DNA of 64,000 nucleotides from Ypsolopha sequella (GCA_934047225.1 OW204005.1:20096396-20160395); one strand, 5' to 3'. Positions 54,801 through 57,285 are shown, counted from the first letter of the stretch. Program-made: numbers and translations. Notes: generated by a model from the sequence alone, not told the origin.

Positions 54801-56334
54801 TGGCATTATGGAAATTGACACACAGAACATTCAAGAAGCTAGAAAAGTGGCGGCAGAGAATCTTGAAAAGCAAGCTAAAAAAATTTTGCCAGCATTTACC
54901 AATTCCTGACGTAGACAAAGGCAGAGGTGATCTCAGAAACATCATTGGAGTAATTCTTCAGAGAAATGATGAGAACCTTAACAAGTATATTTTACTCACT
55001 AAATTGTAAATTTTTCTGGTAAGTTTATATTACTTTTGACTTGCTTTTTTTTTTTTTCAGAACTAAATTCGACATTTGCATTCAGAAATTTTTAAAGTTG
55101 GGCGATGTTAACCAAGATATTGAAATATCTCTGAGGACTGCAGCCACTAAACATTCGGTTGGATCAGGGCAAGGTTTTGTAAGGTGCAGCTGCGTAAAGA
55201 ACTGTTCGACAAACAGGTGTTCTGCAATTCCAAATGTCATCAGAGTACACCCTGCAAAAATAAGTAAAATTGTTGTTATTTAATTAATAAATGCATCATG
55301 ATTTTATTAGTTCTGGTATTTTATTATTTCTTATTAGTATAGACTAGGCCAAAAAAGTTTATCCTGAAGTGTACTTATTCATATTAGGCTCAACCAGTTC
55401 CACCTAGGTTAAACTAGTTTCTCCTATCGGCCATAGGACAGACCAGTAGAGCCTAGTCTGTACCAGTTTATCCTATCGCATAAAGGATGAACTGGTTTGG
55501 CCTAGGAAAAACTAGTTTGTCCTAAAATCGGGTTTGGCCGGTATCATATATATCCATATTATGTCAATGGCCCGAAAATTGATTTACAAACAATTACTTT
55601 TGTCTTATACACGAACAAATTGAATATTTATGAAGTTGCAATTTATGATGCTCGTATGCTTTGTTCGGGACTACATAGAATAACCCTATGCGACGAGGGG
55701 AACTTTTTTGTACATTCATACTTGTATTAGGCTGGATTAAAAACTGATATATTTTTTACAGATAACTTCGTTGTACCATCTGGTAGTGAAATCCTTGTGT
55801 TTTTATCGGGGATCAACAGAAGTGACCATTGGGGTCCAGACGTAAACACTTTCAACCCAGACAGATGGCTCGACGGCTCAGCGCCAGACCTCGCTTCCTT
55901 TAGCTTTGGACGGCGTTCATGCTTGGGTAAAATATATTTTTCTTTAAAGAGATTAAAACCCAAATAAAGCCAGAAAAATATGAAATTATGAATCCTGTTA
56001 GTCCATGGGCCAGCAGTAAGAGTTTGTATAACTAGATTGATGAATGTGGACAATGCGAAAGAGGTATGTCAGGATTGTATAAGATGGAAATCTTTAGCCT
56101 TTGCCTATCCCACTGGGAGACAGGCGTTAGTATTAATGATTAATATTTTAGATTTTGTATTTATCTTAAATTTTTTCAGGACGGAACTATGCAATGATGT
56201 CAATGAAGACAACACTCGCACACTTTGTACGTCGATATCGAGTAGGCCGGAGAGAAACGGAACTAAAACTGAAATGGGATTTTATGATAAAACCGGTGGA
56301 GGGGCATAATATTTCAGTTGAATTGAGACAATGA
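10572..56334 (+). CDS. Cytochrome P450, CYP4 clan, ten exons (complete, 480 aa)
   Basis: This is a microsomal haem-thiolate monooxygenase; by family it inserts one oxygen atom using electrons from P450 reductase, and its substrate is unknown. Exons: 10572-10713, 12434-12523, 26139-26249, 28796-28981, 36109-36299, 41805-41865, 46112-46301, 50868-51019, 55762-55926, 56180-56334. All introns are GT-AG, codon phases agree at every junction, and the sum is 1443 nt. Features in order: hydrophobic anchor with basic stop-transfer (1-22), hinge LPGELPFIGH (31-40), C-helix W118RRHR122, I-helix AGSDTT (295-300), K-helix E353SLR356, FNPDRW (405-410), haem loop FSFGRRSCLG with ligand Cys428, then YAMMSMK. 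Length is slightly short for the clan (about 490-510). CYP340- or CYP341-like membership is possible but unproven. Introns are crowded with transposons, most in the same orientation. No disabling change is seen. Confidence 0.93.
10727..10830. repeat. Relic of a dispersed repeat in intron 1
   Basis: GAGGTTCCGTACCAAAACGG ... CCGCTGTCCTTCTGTCTGTC is a degraded copy of a phrase that is common in lepidopteran dispersed repeats (TTCCGTACC...TCCGTCTGTC, from memory). A similar GGTACGGAACCCTAAAAAGT lies at 10359-10378, upstream of the promoter. Confidence 0.4.
11187..11448. mobile_element. MITE with about 60-bp inverted ends and TATA target duplication
   Basis: The left arm CAAGGTGACTTTTTGATCAT (11187) and right arm ATGATCAAAAAGTCACATTG (to 11448) are inverse copies. 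Complementarity continues for about 60 bp (CGTCCAAATTCATACTGG ... CCAGTATGAATTTGGACG). TATA flanks both sides (11183-11186, 11449-11452), which suits a Tc1/mariner-type TA duplication. It has no coding capacity and lies in P450 intron 1. Confidence 0.8.
12434..12523 (+). CDS. P450 exon 2
   Basis: It is preceded by TTTTTCAG and followed by GTAAGA. It encodes DLWEFMQSIQTNTINKGGII and onward to LYF, the A-helix and first beta-strand region of a P450. It is only 90 bp, phase 1 on both sides. Confidence 0.85.
12751..12837. repeat. (CA)n microsatellite
   Basis: About 43 uninterrupted CA units in intron 2. The open frames across it, including a poly-Cys-Val frame on the - strand, are artefacts of the repeat. 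Confidence 0.95.
13676..13822. repeat. 72-bp satellite, two copies
   Basis: Two units of the 72-bp sequence AACTTGTTACTTCYTGGCTT...ATCATATTCTTTTGTTTAA lie side by side. The same unit forms the eight-copy array at 25488-26060, also in intron 2. Confidence 0.85.
13830..14998. other. Intron 2 sequence without recognisable gene
   Basis: A somewhat GC-rich start (13840-13960, with AGCGCGCGGGGGGAAATTCG) is followed by AT-rich sequence. The 86-codon frame at 14094-14354 has no recognisable family and no supporting neighbours. I regard it as chance. Confidence 0.3.
14999..16785. mobile_element. Foldback element with inverted arms of about 480-560 bp
   Basis: The left end (15001) CCCTTGGGGTAAATCGCCAA is mirrored by TTGGCGATTTATCCCAAGTG ending at 16783, with TA next to each end. 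The arms (15001-15478 and about 16220-16783) share long complementary blocks: CTTTTAGGATTAATTTGTTG, GTTTGTCCGTTTGTCTAG, GGAACTGTAGAACAAATAAT, TTCAATGTGGCGATAGCTTT. The arms differ by many substitutions, so the insertion is old. It has no transposase. The 110- and 67-codon frames within the left arm are by-products. The BEL/Pao element inserted at its right terminus (GTGTA, 16781-16785). Confidence 0.8.
15538..15782. repeat. Inner inverted repeat within the foldback
   Basis: GTACAACTTTTAGTTAAG (15538) mirrors CTTAACTAAAAGTTGTA (to 15780). Further matching blocks converge inward (AAACATATTTTAATG / AAATATGTTAATG; TTTTAATGATATTATGG). It is either the loop-proximal part of the foldback or a separate MITE nested in its centre. 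Confidence 0.55.
16786..17218 (+). repeat. 5' LTR of the BEL/Pao element
   Basis: 433 bp, TGTTCACGCC...CGCGGTTACA. It contains an internal direct duplication ATACCAGTGTTGTGTTCACATTA-like (17000 region). It is GC-rich compared with flanks. No AATAAA is visible within it. The several 60-190 codon frames across it are not genes. Confidence 0.95.
17223..17346 (+). promoter_or_regulatory. tRNA-Tyr-type primer-binding site and three further degenerate copies
   Basis: TGGTCCTTCGAGC begins 4 nt after the LTR (17223-17235). It is complementary to the 3' end of eukaryotic tRNA-Tyr (...GCTCGAAGGA-CCA, from memory). The same motif recurs at 17265 (perfect to TTCGAG), 17304 (TTCGGG) and 17334 (TGATCCTTCGAA). 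Each copy is embedded in a unit of 30-42 bp rich in TTTCGAAAA. Confidence 0.7.
17347..18597. other. BEL/Pao leader between primer site and gag
   Basis: About 1.25 kb without a convincing gene. It includes a C-rich run at 17523-17543 and several AT-rich stretches. The short frames at 17333-17653 and 18240-18640 lack any recognisable domain. Confidence 0.5.
18598..20166 (+). CDS. gag: BEL/Pao gag polyprotein (522 aa)
   Basis: Structural protein of the element's particles. The N-terminal half is helical (about residues 1-150). The middle resembles the DUF1759 gag domain of BEL/Pao, with a core around PEFHSNVEEWPSFIAVFRSL and LHYLLGALKGEAHEMV. A proline- and glutamine-rich linker follows (about 300-385). 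Three zinc-binding motifs end it: CPYCKNRGHKLIAC (CX2CX4HX4C, about residue 391), CRRCLGPHYENEC, and CKECGRTDHHNSLH. It starts at the ATG after AAGATTAAG and stops at TGA 20164-20166. The stop is followed by CTA and the same frame continues into protease, so readthrough is conceivable. Reading frame intact. Confidence 0.9.
   Translation: MPSKSQAAMFREAVKAIVLLKEIGAAVEAGDRKTYSVADFTARYANIQHVKAKLEDVYYEILDDEDLSDETEATYTKNFQSALSNYDAILVAFEKLKEKSALPDKTQPLSSGTPVGVLPKIPIPEFHSNVEEWPSFIAVFRSLISEMATVSDAVKLHYLLGALKGEAHEMVKHLYPTNENYPIAMEILTKRYDNRRVLIDRFVDIIMNLPHIHMRSDIRTSFLIPLISAQSALRNLDLPMKDSDYVFVSMVVRKLQGELRTLFERKYGSRATLPTLKNLIEFLEEHARCKENESSSLASQDAPSSARLGPSERLAQLNQLVQPTRGTPRQPYQAYQEFRPIAPRQDNRSPRPIRQPFLAFATAPVYSAQTSPSPTRQQNYSAQPSSPTGGMPCPYCKNRGHKLIACPQFNNQPVQGRWDFVNSRNRCRRCLGPHYENECRSTRACKECGRTDHHNSLHRHGAMSPTRSSAHLLPPSLREQPRQRSAHEPQHHSAHATQAYTSRPNPPTQSRSPSRSRVGRQQ
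20149..20174 (+). promoter_or_regulatory. Hairpin enclosing the gag stop codon, UGA-CUA context
   Basis: GTAGGTAG (20149-20156) pairs perfectly with CTACCTAC (20167-20174). The 10-nt loop GCAACAATGA ends in the gag stop TGA (20164-20166). The nucleotides after the stop are CTA, the context known for efficient stop-codon readthrough in animals and viruses. Downstream the same frame is open for 262 codons through protease. Confidence 0.5.
20167..20955 (+). CDS. pro: BEL/Pao aspartic protease region, in frame with gag
   Basis: Retropepsin-type protease (DUF1758-like) that would cut the polyprotein. It is open in the gag frame directly after the TGA. An internal ATG lies at 20260. The active-site loop reads ALLDCGSMLTLCS, so the usual Asp-Ser/Thr-Gly triad is Asp-Cys-Gly here. 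The flap and second half (ILGSDVLGQVL) are recognisable. It is followed by the BEL/Pao phrase LERFWESEEP and a TAA at 20953-20955, which interrupts the polyprotein just before RT. The Cys replacement and the stop both cast doubt on activity of this copy. Confidence 0.8.
   Translation, partial: LPTITEHYEGEDDQYSAHTHSSHTHSAHFHSMTSTPTENSCNSAQRVVNVTNTPILLPTVSLKIADIHGQFHSARALLDCGSMLTLCSQRMARILNLPLKHTSLKIAGVGNQHTQNSKASITIVCRPTHRDTPTITATAHILKNVTGYLPLEKVPDLAQLTGHPPIPLADREYHTPAPVDLILGSDVLGQVLDGTKVSLGPGKPIAFGTIFDFTLIGPFEGLHTSPTNQVNSVHIVGSHTDSEHSTHDIDKSLERFWESEEP
20956..21594 (+). pseudogene. BEL/Pao reverse transcriptase, N-terminal part up to a nonsense codon
   Basis: It continues the gag-pro frame after the TAA at 20953. 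RT fingers and palm are recognisable: LRCVFDGSCKRSNGVNLND, then FSTDIRMMFR with the first catalytic Asp, and NTVTYGLRSSPYHAIRT. A TAA at 21592-21594 interrupts RT between the palm motif and the FVDD box. The frame is otherwise continuous with the next segment. No frameshifts were noticed. Confidence 0.85.
21595..24270 (+). pseudogene. BEL/Pao RT end, RNase H and integrase (891 codons)
   Basis: The same frame continues after the stop at 21592. The RT catalytic box is FVDDILSG (about 21655-21680). RNase H follows (FADASEAGFGAVIYL, LSAATLLSQL, CWSDSTIVLAWL). The integrase has an HHCC zinc domain (HYHKIHCHPG ... CIRCFRC). Its core shows the DDE residues in TTDFAGHF, IRSDCGTNYVGA and FGTLHEINVKS, where the usual Trp before the Glu is His. 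A DUF5641-like C-terminal domain (LPPLQWKLGRILR) ends it. The stop (24268-24270) lies 17 nt inside the 3' LTR. The domains are intact, but no start is available other than after the nonsense codon. Confidence 0.9.
24252..24684 (+). repeat. 3' LTR of the BEL/Pao element
   Basis: 433 bp, matching the 5' LTR apart from one noticed difference (AAATCTTACG here, AAATCTCACG there, near 24438/16972). It is preceded by CAAGAGGAGTCGCAGCCCCG and a seven-C run, an unusual polypurine-tract region with a C-rich stretch. It is followed by target duplication GTGTA. Confidence 0.95.
24690..25487. other. Intron 2 sequence without recognisable gene
   Basis: AT-rich, no coding or repeat structure seen. It probably continues the host sequence that flanked the foldback element before the BEL/Pao insertion. 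Confidence 0.4.
25488..26060. repeat. 72-bp satellite array, about eight copies
   Basis: Tandem units CTTGTTACTTCTAGGCTTCG...GGTTGYAATATCATATTCTT TTGTTTAA, 72 bp each, differing by a few bases. The array ends about 80 bp before exon 3. Because 72 is divisible by 3, frames through it repeat a 24-residue phrase and mean nothing. The same unit is at 13676-13822. Confidence 0.95.
26139..26249 (+). CDS. P450 exon 3
   Basis: TTTGCAG before, GTAAGT after, 111 bp. It encodes AVTDPKIAQSLLQTFEDKIY and onward to TSD, the B-helix/B-C loop region (KIYIYDFGKSWGETGLITSD) leading into the C-helix of exon 4. Confidence 0.92.
26515..26845. mobile_element. Palindromic foldback MITE in intron 3
   Basis: The whole block folds on itself. 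TCGTATCTGGAATGACGAAT ... CCACCATACCTGTAC (26515-26553) mirrors GTACAGGTATGGTGG ... ATTCGTCGTTTCAGAGATTC (26808-26845). Inner arms match through GTAATGCACAT.TTGAACGCT and AAGGCGCTGTC / GACAGCGCCTT, leaving a loop of about 30 bp. It is non-coding; the 76-81 codon frames on both strands are by-products. Confidence 0.8.
26935..27650 (+). pseudogene. LINE RT C-terminal relic with inserted inverted duplication
   Basis: It reads as the thumb/C-terminal part of a LINE reverse transcriptase: VVEEYKYLGLTVDSHFTWGS (26980-27050), then LTDLILSYGLSTYG (27205-27245), and further on YYYGQRHRKYLVPKI (27497-27541). A 43-nt inverted duplication at 27113-27200 disrupts the frame. 5' truncated, + strand, intron 3. 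Confidence 0.7.
27113..27200. repeat. 43-nt perfect-but-one inverted repeat with 2-nt spacer
   Basis: The arms 27113-27155 and 27158-27200 are complementary at 42 of 43 positions around AG. They start GTAGTACACTGTATACAG and end CTGTATACAGTGTACTAC. The repeat lies inside a LINE coding stretch, so it arose after insertion. Confidence 0.9.
27567..28272. repeat. Large inverted repeat containing a LINE tail
   Basis: The left arm 27567-27755 (GCTGCGCCAAACATGCTCTC ... AACGTAATTTGGC) mirrors the right arm 28081-28272 (GCCAAATTACGTTTTCCGTG ... GAGAGCATGTTTGGCACAGC). The arms share about 80-85% by eye and are separated by about 325 bp of AT-rich spacer. Confidence 0.75.
28796..28981 (+). CDS. P450 exon 4: C-helix
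   Basis: TTTTTTAG before, GTAAGT after, 186 bp, phases 1/1. It encodes STWRRHRKLLNPTF, with the Trp-x3-Arg that contacts the haem propionate. It ends in LSMETLF, which aligns with the P450 phrase continued by HTAFG in exon 5. Confidence 0.95.
29063..29501. repeat. Direct repeat of about 62 bp, 376 bp apart
   Basis: CCCAAAGTCTAATTATGT.AAGTTGCACAC.ATACTTTATG...ACGACCGTCAAAA occurs at 29063-29124 and 29439-29501. The intervening sequence has no recognisable gene. Confidence 0.65.
29807..31843. mobile_element. Small MITE split by a nested foldback
   Basis: The outer ends are GGGTCTACGGCGTAATTCTC (29807) and GAGAATTACGCGGTAGAGCC (to 31843). Together the outer flanks (29807-29850 and 31723-31843) match the intact 162-bp MITE at 51566-51728 in inverted orientation. 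The interruption falls inside that MITE sequence at CTTGAGA / AGATTGAAA. Confidence 0.75.
29851..31722. mobile_element. Foldback element, 1.87 kb with about 550-bp inverted arms
   Basis: It begins TAGCTAGGTTTGTCTTGCC and ends GGCAAGACAAACCTAGCTA, flanked by AGA on both sides (29848-29850, 31723-31725). The arms (29851-30411 and 31176-31722) pair over a poly-C/poly-G block, CGCCGCGCTTCAGACAAAAA, ACTATCTCGAGTGTGGTATC and GACGGCTGCGAAATATTTTT. The 760-bp centre holds a LINE-tail relic (31030-31075: TGTCTCCCAGAGGGGCAGGC) and no transposase. Superfamily unknown. Confidence 0.8.
32494..32715 (+). pseudogene. N-terminus of a tyrosine-recombinase-type (Crypton-like) protein, one in-frame stop
   Basis: ATG at 32494 opens 46 codons (MGSSDSESVTLTPENIR ... 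SREKYLKAYDNFLIW), a TAA at 32632-32634, then the same frame continues (ARTFSESVFLAYFQKLAYFK). The pattern of a short acidic start, helix, KxYxxAYxxFxxW, then SExVxLAYF resembles the core-binding N-terminus of Crypton-like recombinases common in insect genomes (from memory). The catalytic domain is absent. The block lies between inverted CTTTTCATCCCATCT / AGATGGGATGAAAGG (32171 and 32792), so it may be an internally deleted element. Confidence 0.45.
33163..33423 (+). pseudogene. LINE C-terminal relic
   Basis: It reads MNDSRLTREIYGAQVEST, then RPGRPRRTYADQIGEI, then NRRACVTRLMDVEEAKEVCQ and DRSRWKSV, ending YPSGKQS and stop. This is the conserved tail of a LINE family that recurs at 56018-56127 (+) and 57290-57435 (-). 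It is followed by a TATATATGTATGTAGTAAAT tail. It is open over 83 codons but 5' truncated. Confidence 0.7.
33480..34365. other. Intron 4 sequence without recognisable gene
   Basis: AT-rich; includes GTCGACCTCTGTCGGTAC and a phrase ATCGGTTCAGAAATGACGGAG that looks like a dispersed-repeat relic. No coding seen. Confidence 0.35.
34370..34760 (+). pseudogene. LINE-derived C-terminal relic (RNase H-side)
   Basis: Around 34528-34650 the + strand reads TSTPVFFAKIRVKDRSLCEC, stop, DEGTVDHIFFDCQTYDF, resembling the Cys/His zinc-like motif (CxC...HxxxxC) at the end of jockey/R1-type LINEs. It contains stops. Confidence 0.55.
34765..36105. other. Intron 4 sequence without recognisable gene
   Basis: AT-rich up to the exon 5 acceptor. 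No repeat or coding structure was recognised. Confidence 0.35.
36109..36299 (+). CDS. P450 exon 5
   Basis: TATTTCAG before, GTAAGA after, 191 bp. It completes the LSMETLF-HTAFG phrase that follows helix E, then encodes the F-G region (KMLEIVFIRLQNILMHSSFL) and a lysine-rich stretch. It ends in phase 0. His replaces the Glu that commonly precedes TA(M/F)G in the CYP4 clan. Confidence 0.93.
36396..36575. repeat. DIRS-like left inverted terminal repeat
   Basis: Mirror of 40218-40395. Its outer 49 bp (36396-36444) is also complementary to 39983-40031, the first half of the internal complementary region. Confidence 0.8.
36945..37620 (+). pseudogene. DIRS-like gag block
   Basis: Open over 98 codons to 37241 (acidic N-terminus; then PLEILNVLREAKKVNDTFGD and LSERWEKILTNGL). 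It continues after stops with KNRDKRLENAQNQFGSDIAG at about 37345-37405. The pattern matches the first protein of DIRS/PAT-type elements (recognition from memory). Broken by at least three stops. Confidence 0.6.
37700..39015 (+). pseudogene. DIRS-like reverse transcriptase and RNase H
   Basis: 37700-38125 includes AGRIKAFYSNWLTITTN and VLGYKIPFLGPV, typical of the start of DIRS RT. After a shift come FLTPKSNGGFRFIS and MATVDLREA with the first catalytic Asp. RNase H follows (LEIFTDSSLSG at 38390, EESNNHINYFELLAAF, RIDNTTAISYI). Then EIDLFASRINNKYS (38812-38853) and YEIDAFT. The YxDD-type box region (38300) is deleted or unrecognisable. Multiple stops. Confidence 0.75.
39300..39743 (+). pseudogene. 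DIRS-like tyrosine recombinase
   Basis: It reads KKLVTLLAWFTGQRVQTLSL (39316-39375), which contains the first catalytic Arg, then VPIKPNPGLIIPFF, SYLNMTKSFRTL and RWIKNALRDSGVDVNTFTAY. The H-x-x-R motif expected after FTA is degraded and the final Tyr block is not clear. By family it would integrate a circular DNA copy. Confidence 0.7.
39983..40109. repeat. DIRS internal complementary region
   Basis: The first half (39983-40031, CTACATGGTCAAATAAATCC ... GCATAATTT) is the reverse complement of the outer left end (36396-36444). The second half (40029-40109, TATGGTTAAATGAAC ... GGTATTACATCCGAAGGATT) is the reverse complement of the outer right end (about 40364-40436). The two ends are joined here head to tail, as in the DIRS-1 replication model. 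Confidence 0.8.
40500..40765. repeat. Degenerate TGACAGTTGTCAAA-type repeat tract
   Basis: About 260 bp built from 15-20-bp variants of GTGACAGTTGTCAAA / AACAGATGTCAAAAGT. No fixed period. Similar TGACA-rich text is at 58400-59050. Confidence 0.6.
40858..40997. repeat. 28-bp minisatellite, five copies
   Basis: Units of TGTTCCCACATTGTCTTTGT AAATGATG, 28 bp each, the outer ones more diverged. Non-coding. Confidence 0.85.
41122..41579. mobile_element. MITE with TTAA ends (piggyBac-type target)
   Basis: TTAA-CACGTTCCGGCGCGGTA (41122-41142) mirrors TACCGCGCCGGAACGTG-TTAA (to 41579). TTAA at both ends is the piggyBac target duplication. The interior carries several near-inverted phrases (GCCGTACTGCCA, CCGTACTGTCAG, CGGTACTGTCAA). 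No transposase. It lies 225 bp upstream of exon 6. Confidence 0.75.
41805..41865 (+). CDS. P450 exon 6 (61 bp)
   Basis: TGTTTACAG before, GTAAGC after. It encodes VLRAKKAELNANVSKETKSS, the G-helix end that in the CYP4 clan reads (V/I)(I/L)xxRKxEL. It enters at phase 0 and leaves at phase 1, which fits exons 5 and 7. Confidence 0.88.
42060..43825 (+). mobile_element. LINE (jockey/CR1-type) 3' half with RT, poly-A tail
   Basis: 5' truncated. RT text: HQHGYMRGCSVETNLITL, then VDADYTDFSKAFNKINH (42218-42285, first catalytic Asp), TDD at about 42500, TRVNLLRDVGLILDSKLDF, RSIHEFSSVVWSPSY. Frames change at about 42405, 42840 and 43050. One change is caused by a 22-bp palindromic insertion at 42838-42859. 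The copy ends in GACTGTCTGTAACATG followed by a run of A at 43810. Sense strand in intron 6. Confidence 0.8.
42838..42859. repeat. 22-bp perfect palindrome inside a LINE
   Basis: CCAATGATATG followed by its exact reverse complement. It is flanked by the direct repeat GCTGTGACC (42831-42839 and 42859-42867), so the insertion duplicated nearby sequence. Confidence 0.9.
43830..44385. other. Intron 6 sequence without recognisable gene
   Basis: AT-rich; no coding or repeat structure recognised. Confidence 0.35.
44390..44601 (-). pseudogene. LINE RT relic (jockey-like)
   Basis: The - strand reads YPADLPQTEDDITATFADIA LLTSSQDKTEASSELQ. This is the RT catalytic region, with the FADD box mutated to FADI. 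One of few antisense insertions within the P450 gene body. Confidence 0.6.
44605..46105. other. Intron 6 sequence without recognisable gene; 41-bp duplication
   Basis: AT-rich. TTTGAGTAACTACAAGACTG CGTGGAGTCRGGKTGCTCTAA is tandemly duplicated (45618-45658, 45659-45699). TCTGTTAAAG recurs at 45225-45285. No coding recognised. Confidence 0.4.
46112..46301 (+). CDS. P450 exon 7: I-helix
   Basis: TTTTTACAG before, GTAAGT after, 190 bp, phases 1/2. It encodes LTDKEITEEVDTMIEAGSDT TAR, the oxygen-activation helix with Asp298-Thr299, and continues to DVQDRVHTE. Confidence 0.95.
46347..49629. mobile_element. 3.3-kb element with ACCCAAGCGGCACA inverted ends, no recognised transposase
   Basis: TACCCAAGCGGCACAAA (46347-46363) mirrors TGTGTGCCGCTTGGGTA (49613-49629). 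Subterminal AAAGCT/AGCTTT motifs recur near both ends (46368, 46408, 46449; 49427-49480). The interior is AT-rich, apart from GC-rich blocks at 47490-47530 and 47870-47930. No frame encodes a recognisable domain. It makes up most of intron 7. A target duplication is not evident, so the call rests on the ends. Confidence 0.55.
49630..50860. other. Intron 7 sequence without recognisable gene
   Basis: AT-rich; no coding or repeat structure recognised before the exon 8 acceptor. Confidence 0.35.
50868..51019 (+). CDS. P450 exon 8: K-helix
   Basis: A T-run and TAG before, GTAAGG after, 152 bp, phases 2/1. It encodes FMEAVIKESLRLYTIGP, with E353 and R356 of the conserved ExxR salt bridge. Confidence 0.95.
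51318..51480. repeat. Dispersed repeat shared with 7290-7430
   Basis: CTTGCGATTGTCGGCACTTG GTGAAACTTGG ... TTTAACCCGACTGG ... GGTTTTACACCATCATCAA matches the reverse complement of 7290-7430. Confidence 0.65.
51566..51728. mobile_element. MITE with GGGYCTACCGCGTAATT ends
   Basis: GGGGCTCTACCGCGTAATTC (51566) mirrors AATTACGCGGTAGACCCA (to 51728), with TCATTTGTATCAAC / GTTGATGAAAATGA next inside. It is the intact relative of the MITE interrupted at 29851-31722. The 90-codon frame across it is not a gene. Confidence 0.75.
51730..53320. other. Intron 8 sequence without recognisable gene
   Basis: AT-rich. TTATTTGGCAAGTGTTGCAC WAAGGTCGAGGCG is repeated at 52050 and 52150 (100 bp apart). No coding recognised. 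Confidence 0.4.
53324..55543 (+). mobile_element. DNA transposon with about 210-bp inverted ends and a broken integrase-like transposase (Ginger/KRBA2-like)
   Basis: It begins TACCGGCCAAACCCGATTTTA and ends with the inverse at 55543. The arms 53324-53537 and 55337-55543 match at most positions. The arms are themselves built from repeated motifs (CCTAGG, ACTAGTTT, ACCAGTT/AACTGGT). Between them lies a retrovirus-integrase-like coding block without RT, gag or LTRs, which identifies a cut-and-paste element of the Ginger type. It sits sense-strand in intron 8. Confidence 0.8.
53770..55281 (+). pseudogene. Integrase-type transposase, KRBA2-like, multiple breaks
   Basis: Pieces in order: MDELSTPSRQND (53770) with a stop after about 18 codons; LKRFGVLKIGDVTNLI (53972); a zinc domain with HVAVGHCGRDRM ... 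CDVCHQKK (54084-54210, HHCC type). The core follows: DLIDFQ at 54280, LQSDNGREFVN at 54408 and SQSSVERTYQDIENM at 54510, giving the three acidic DDE residues. SPYEALFGIEPR (54659) is next. The Cys-rich end is GQGFVRCSCVKNCSTNRCS (55165-55220). At least five stops or shifts separate them. The order and the C-terminal CxC motif match KRBA2-like transposases known from insects (from memory). Confidence 0.75.
55762..55926 (+). CDS. P450 exon 9: haem-binding loop
   Basis: TTTTTTACAG before, GTAAAA after, 165 bp. It encodes HWGPDVNTFNPDRW (meander) and FSFGRRSCLG with the haem-ligand Cys428. The last Gly codon is split with exon 10. Confidence 0.97.
56018..56127 (+). pseudogene. LINE C-terminal relic in intron 9
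   Basis: It reads RVCITRLMNVDNAKEVCQD, then RWKSLAFAYPTGRQA, the same LINE tail as at 33300-33423. Nearly half of the 253-bp intron 9 is this insertion. Confidence 0.7.
56180..56334 (+). CDS. P450 exon 10: L-helix and C-terminus
   Basis: TTTTTTCAG before. It encodes RNYAMMSMKTTLAHFVRRYR and the C-terminal beta-strands, ending SVELRQ and TGA (56332-56334). Confidence 0.95.
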
Positions 56335-56348
56335 ATACTTACGTAGTC

Positions 56349-56354
56349 AATAAA
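56349..56354 (+). terminator. Polyadenylation signal of the P450 gene
   Basis: AATAAA 15 nt after the stop codon, followed by TTAATTTTTG; a second AATAAA lies at 56397-56402. Cleavage would be expected near 56370 or 56420. The first signal implies a very short 3' untranslated region. Confidence 0.65.
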
Positions 56355-56494
56355 ATTAATTTTTGAAATATGTCACGCTACTGGATAATAACTTTTAATA
56401 AAGTGTTGATTGGGTAATTTGTTTGTTTTAATTACTAAATAAAAAAACAAATATATATATATTTCGGGCCCCACTGGGCCCGGCTACAGTTGGA

Positions 56495-56700
56495 GTAATA
56501 ATCAATTAATACCTAATAGCAACTTGAGATCATCTGCAAACAGCAAGCAAACGGCGTTTTTGACAACACCCGGAAGGTCATTGACTATTATAAGAAACTC
56601 GATTGGCCCTAAATTGCTTCCCTGGCTCACGCCAGAATAATCAACATAACTGAACAAATTGTTGTCGATCTTTCATATAACAAGCAAAAAAATGAATGCG
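56495..56700 (-). pseudogene. LINE RT catalytic-region relic
   Basis: The - strand reads DYSGVSQGSNLGPIEFLIIV NDLP, then LLFADDLKLLLGI. These are the SGVxQGSxLGP and FADD boxes of jockey-type RT. Truncated on both sides. Confidence 0.75.
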
Positions 56701-56704
56701 GTGT

Positions 56705-57285
56705 ACAGCCGACAGCTTAAAAGACGAATTTAAAAAATATTTAATCAAAAAAAAAAAAACTGTTTACAGAACCAATGGAATCTTTGCGATGGCAACATAC
56801 ACAAAACATAGGTAATAAGGTTTTGTTGAATAACTATTGAGCGACTTTTGAATCTAAGTGTTCTGTTTCGATTAATTAGAAAAAGGCGGGCATTTCACAA
56901 TCCGGCTGCGATACTGCTCTTAAGTGTTATTATTATTATAAGTGTTCTGTTTCGACTAATTAGAAAAAGGCGGGTTTTTCACAATCCGGCTACGAAACTG
57001 CTCTTAAGAGCTTGATTTACGTGCTTTGTGAAATTAATGGAATTTAAAGGTAACCTGCAAAGGCAACCTGGCGGCGATGGATGACCCCATGAGTAATATT
57101 TATTTCAATTAGAGATAAAATTCAATTAAAAATACAGATTGGTGCAGAATTTTCCGGTAGGATCTTGGGTTATATTTACTTAGACGACAATTTACCTAAA
57201 TGGTGTATTTTCCTGAAAACTAAATTTGTTTATTATAGGGGCCCGTTTATAGATGTCCAAGTTTTTTTTTTAGTTAGTTTACATT
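56705..57285. other. Intergenic sequence with a 70-bp direct repeat
   Basis: AAGTGTTCTGTTTCGAYTAA TTAGAAAAAGGCGGG...TTTCACAATCCGGCT occurs at 56858-56918 and 56940-57005. No gene recognised. Confidence 0.45.
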
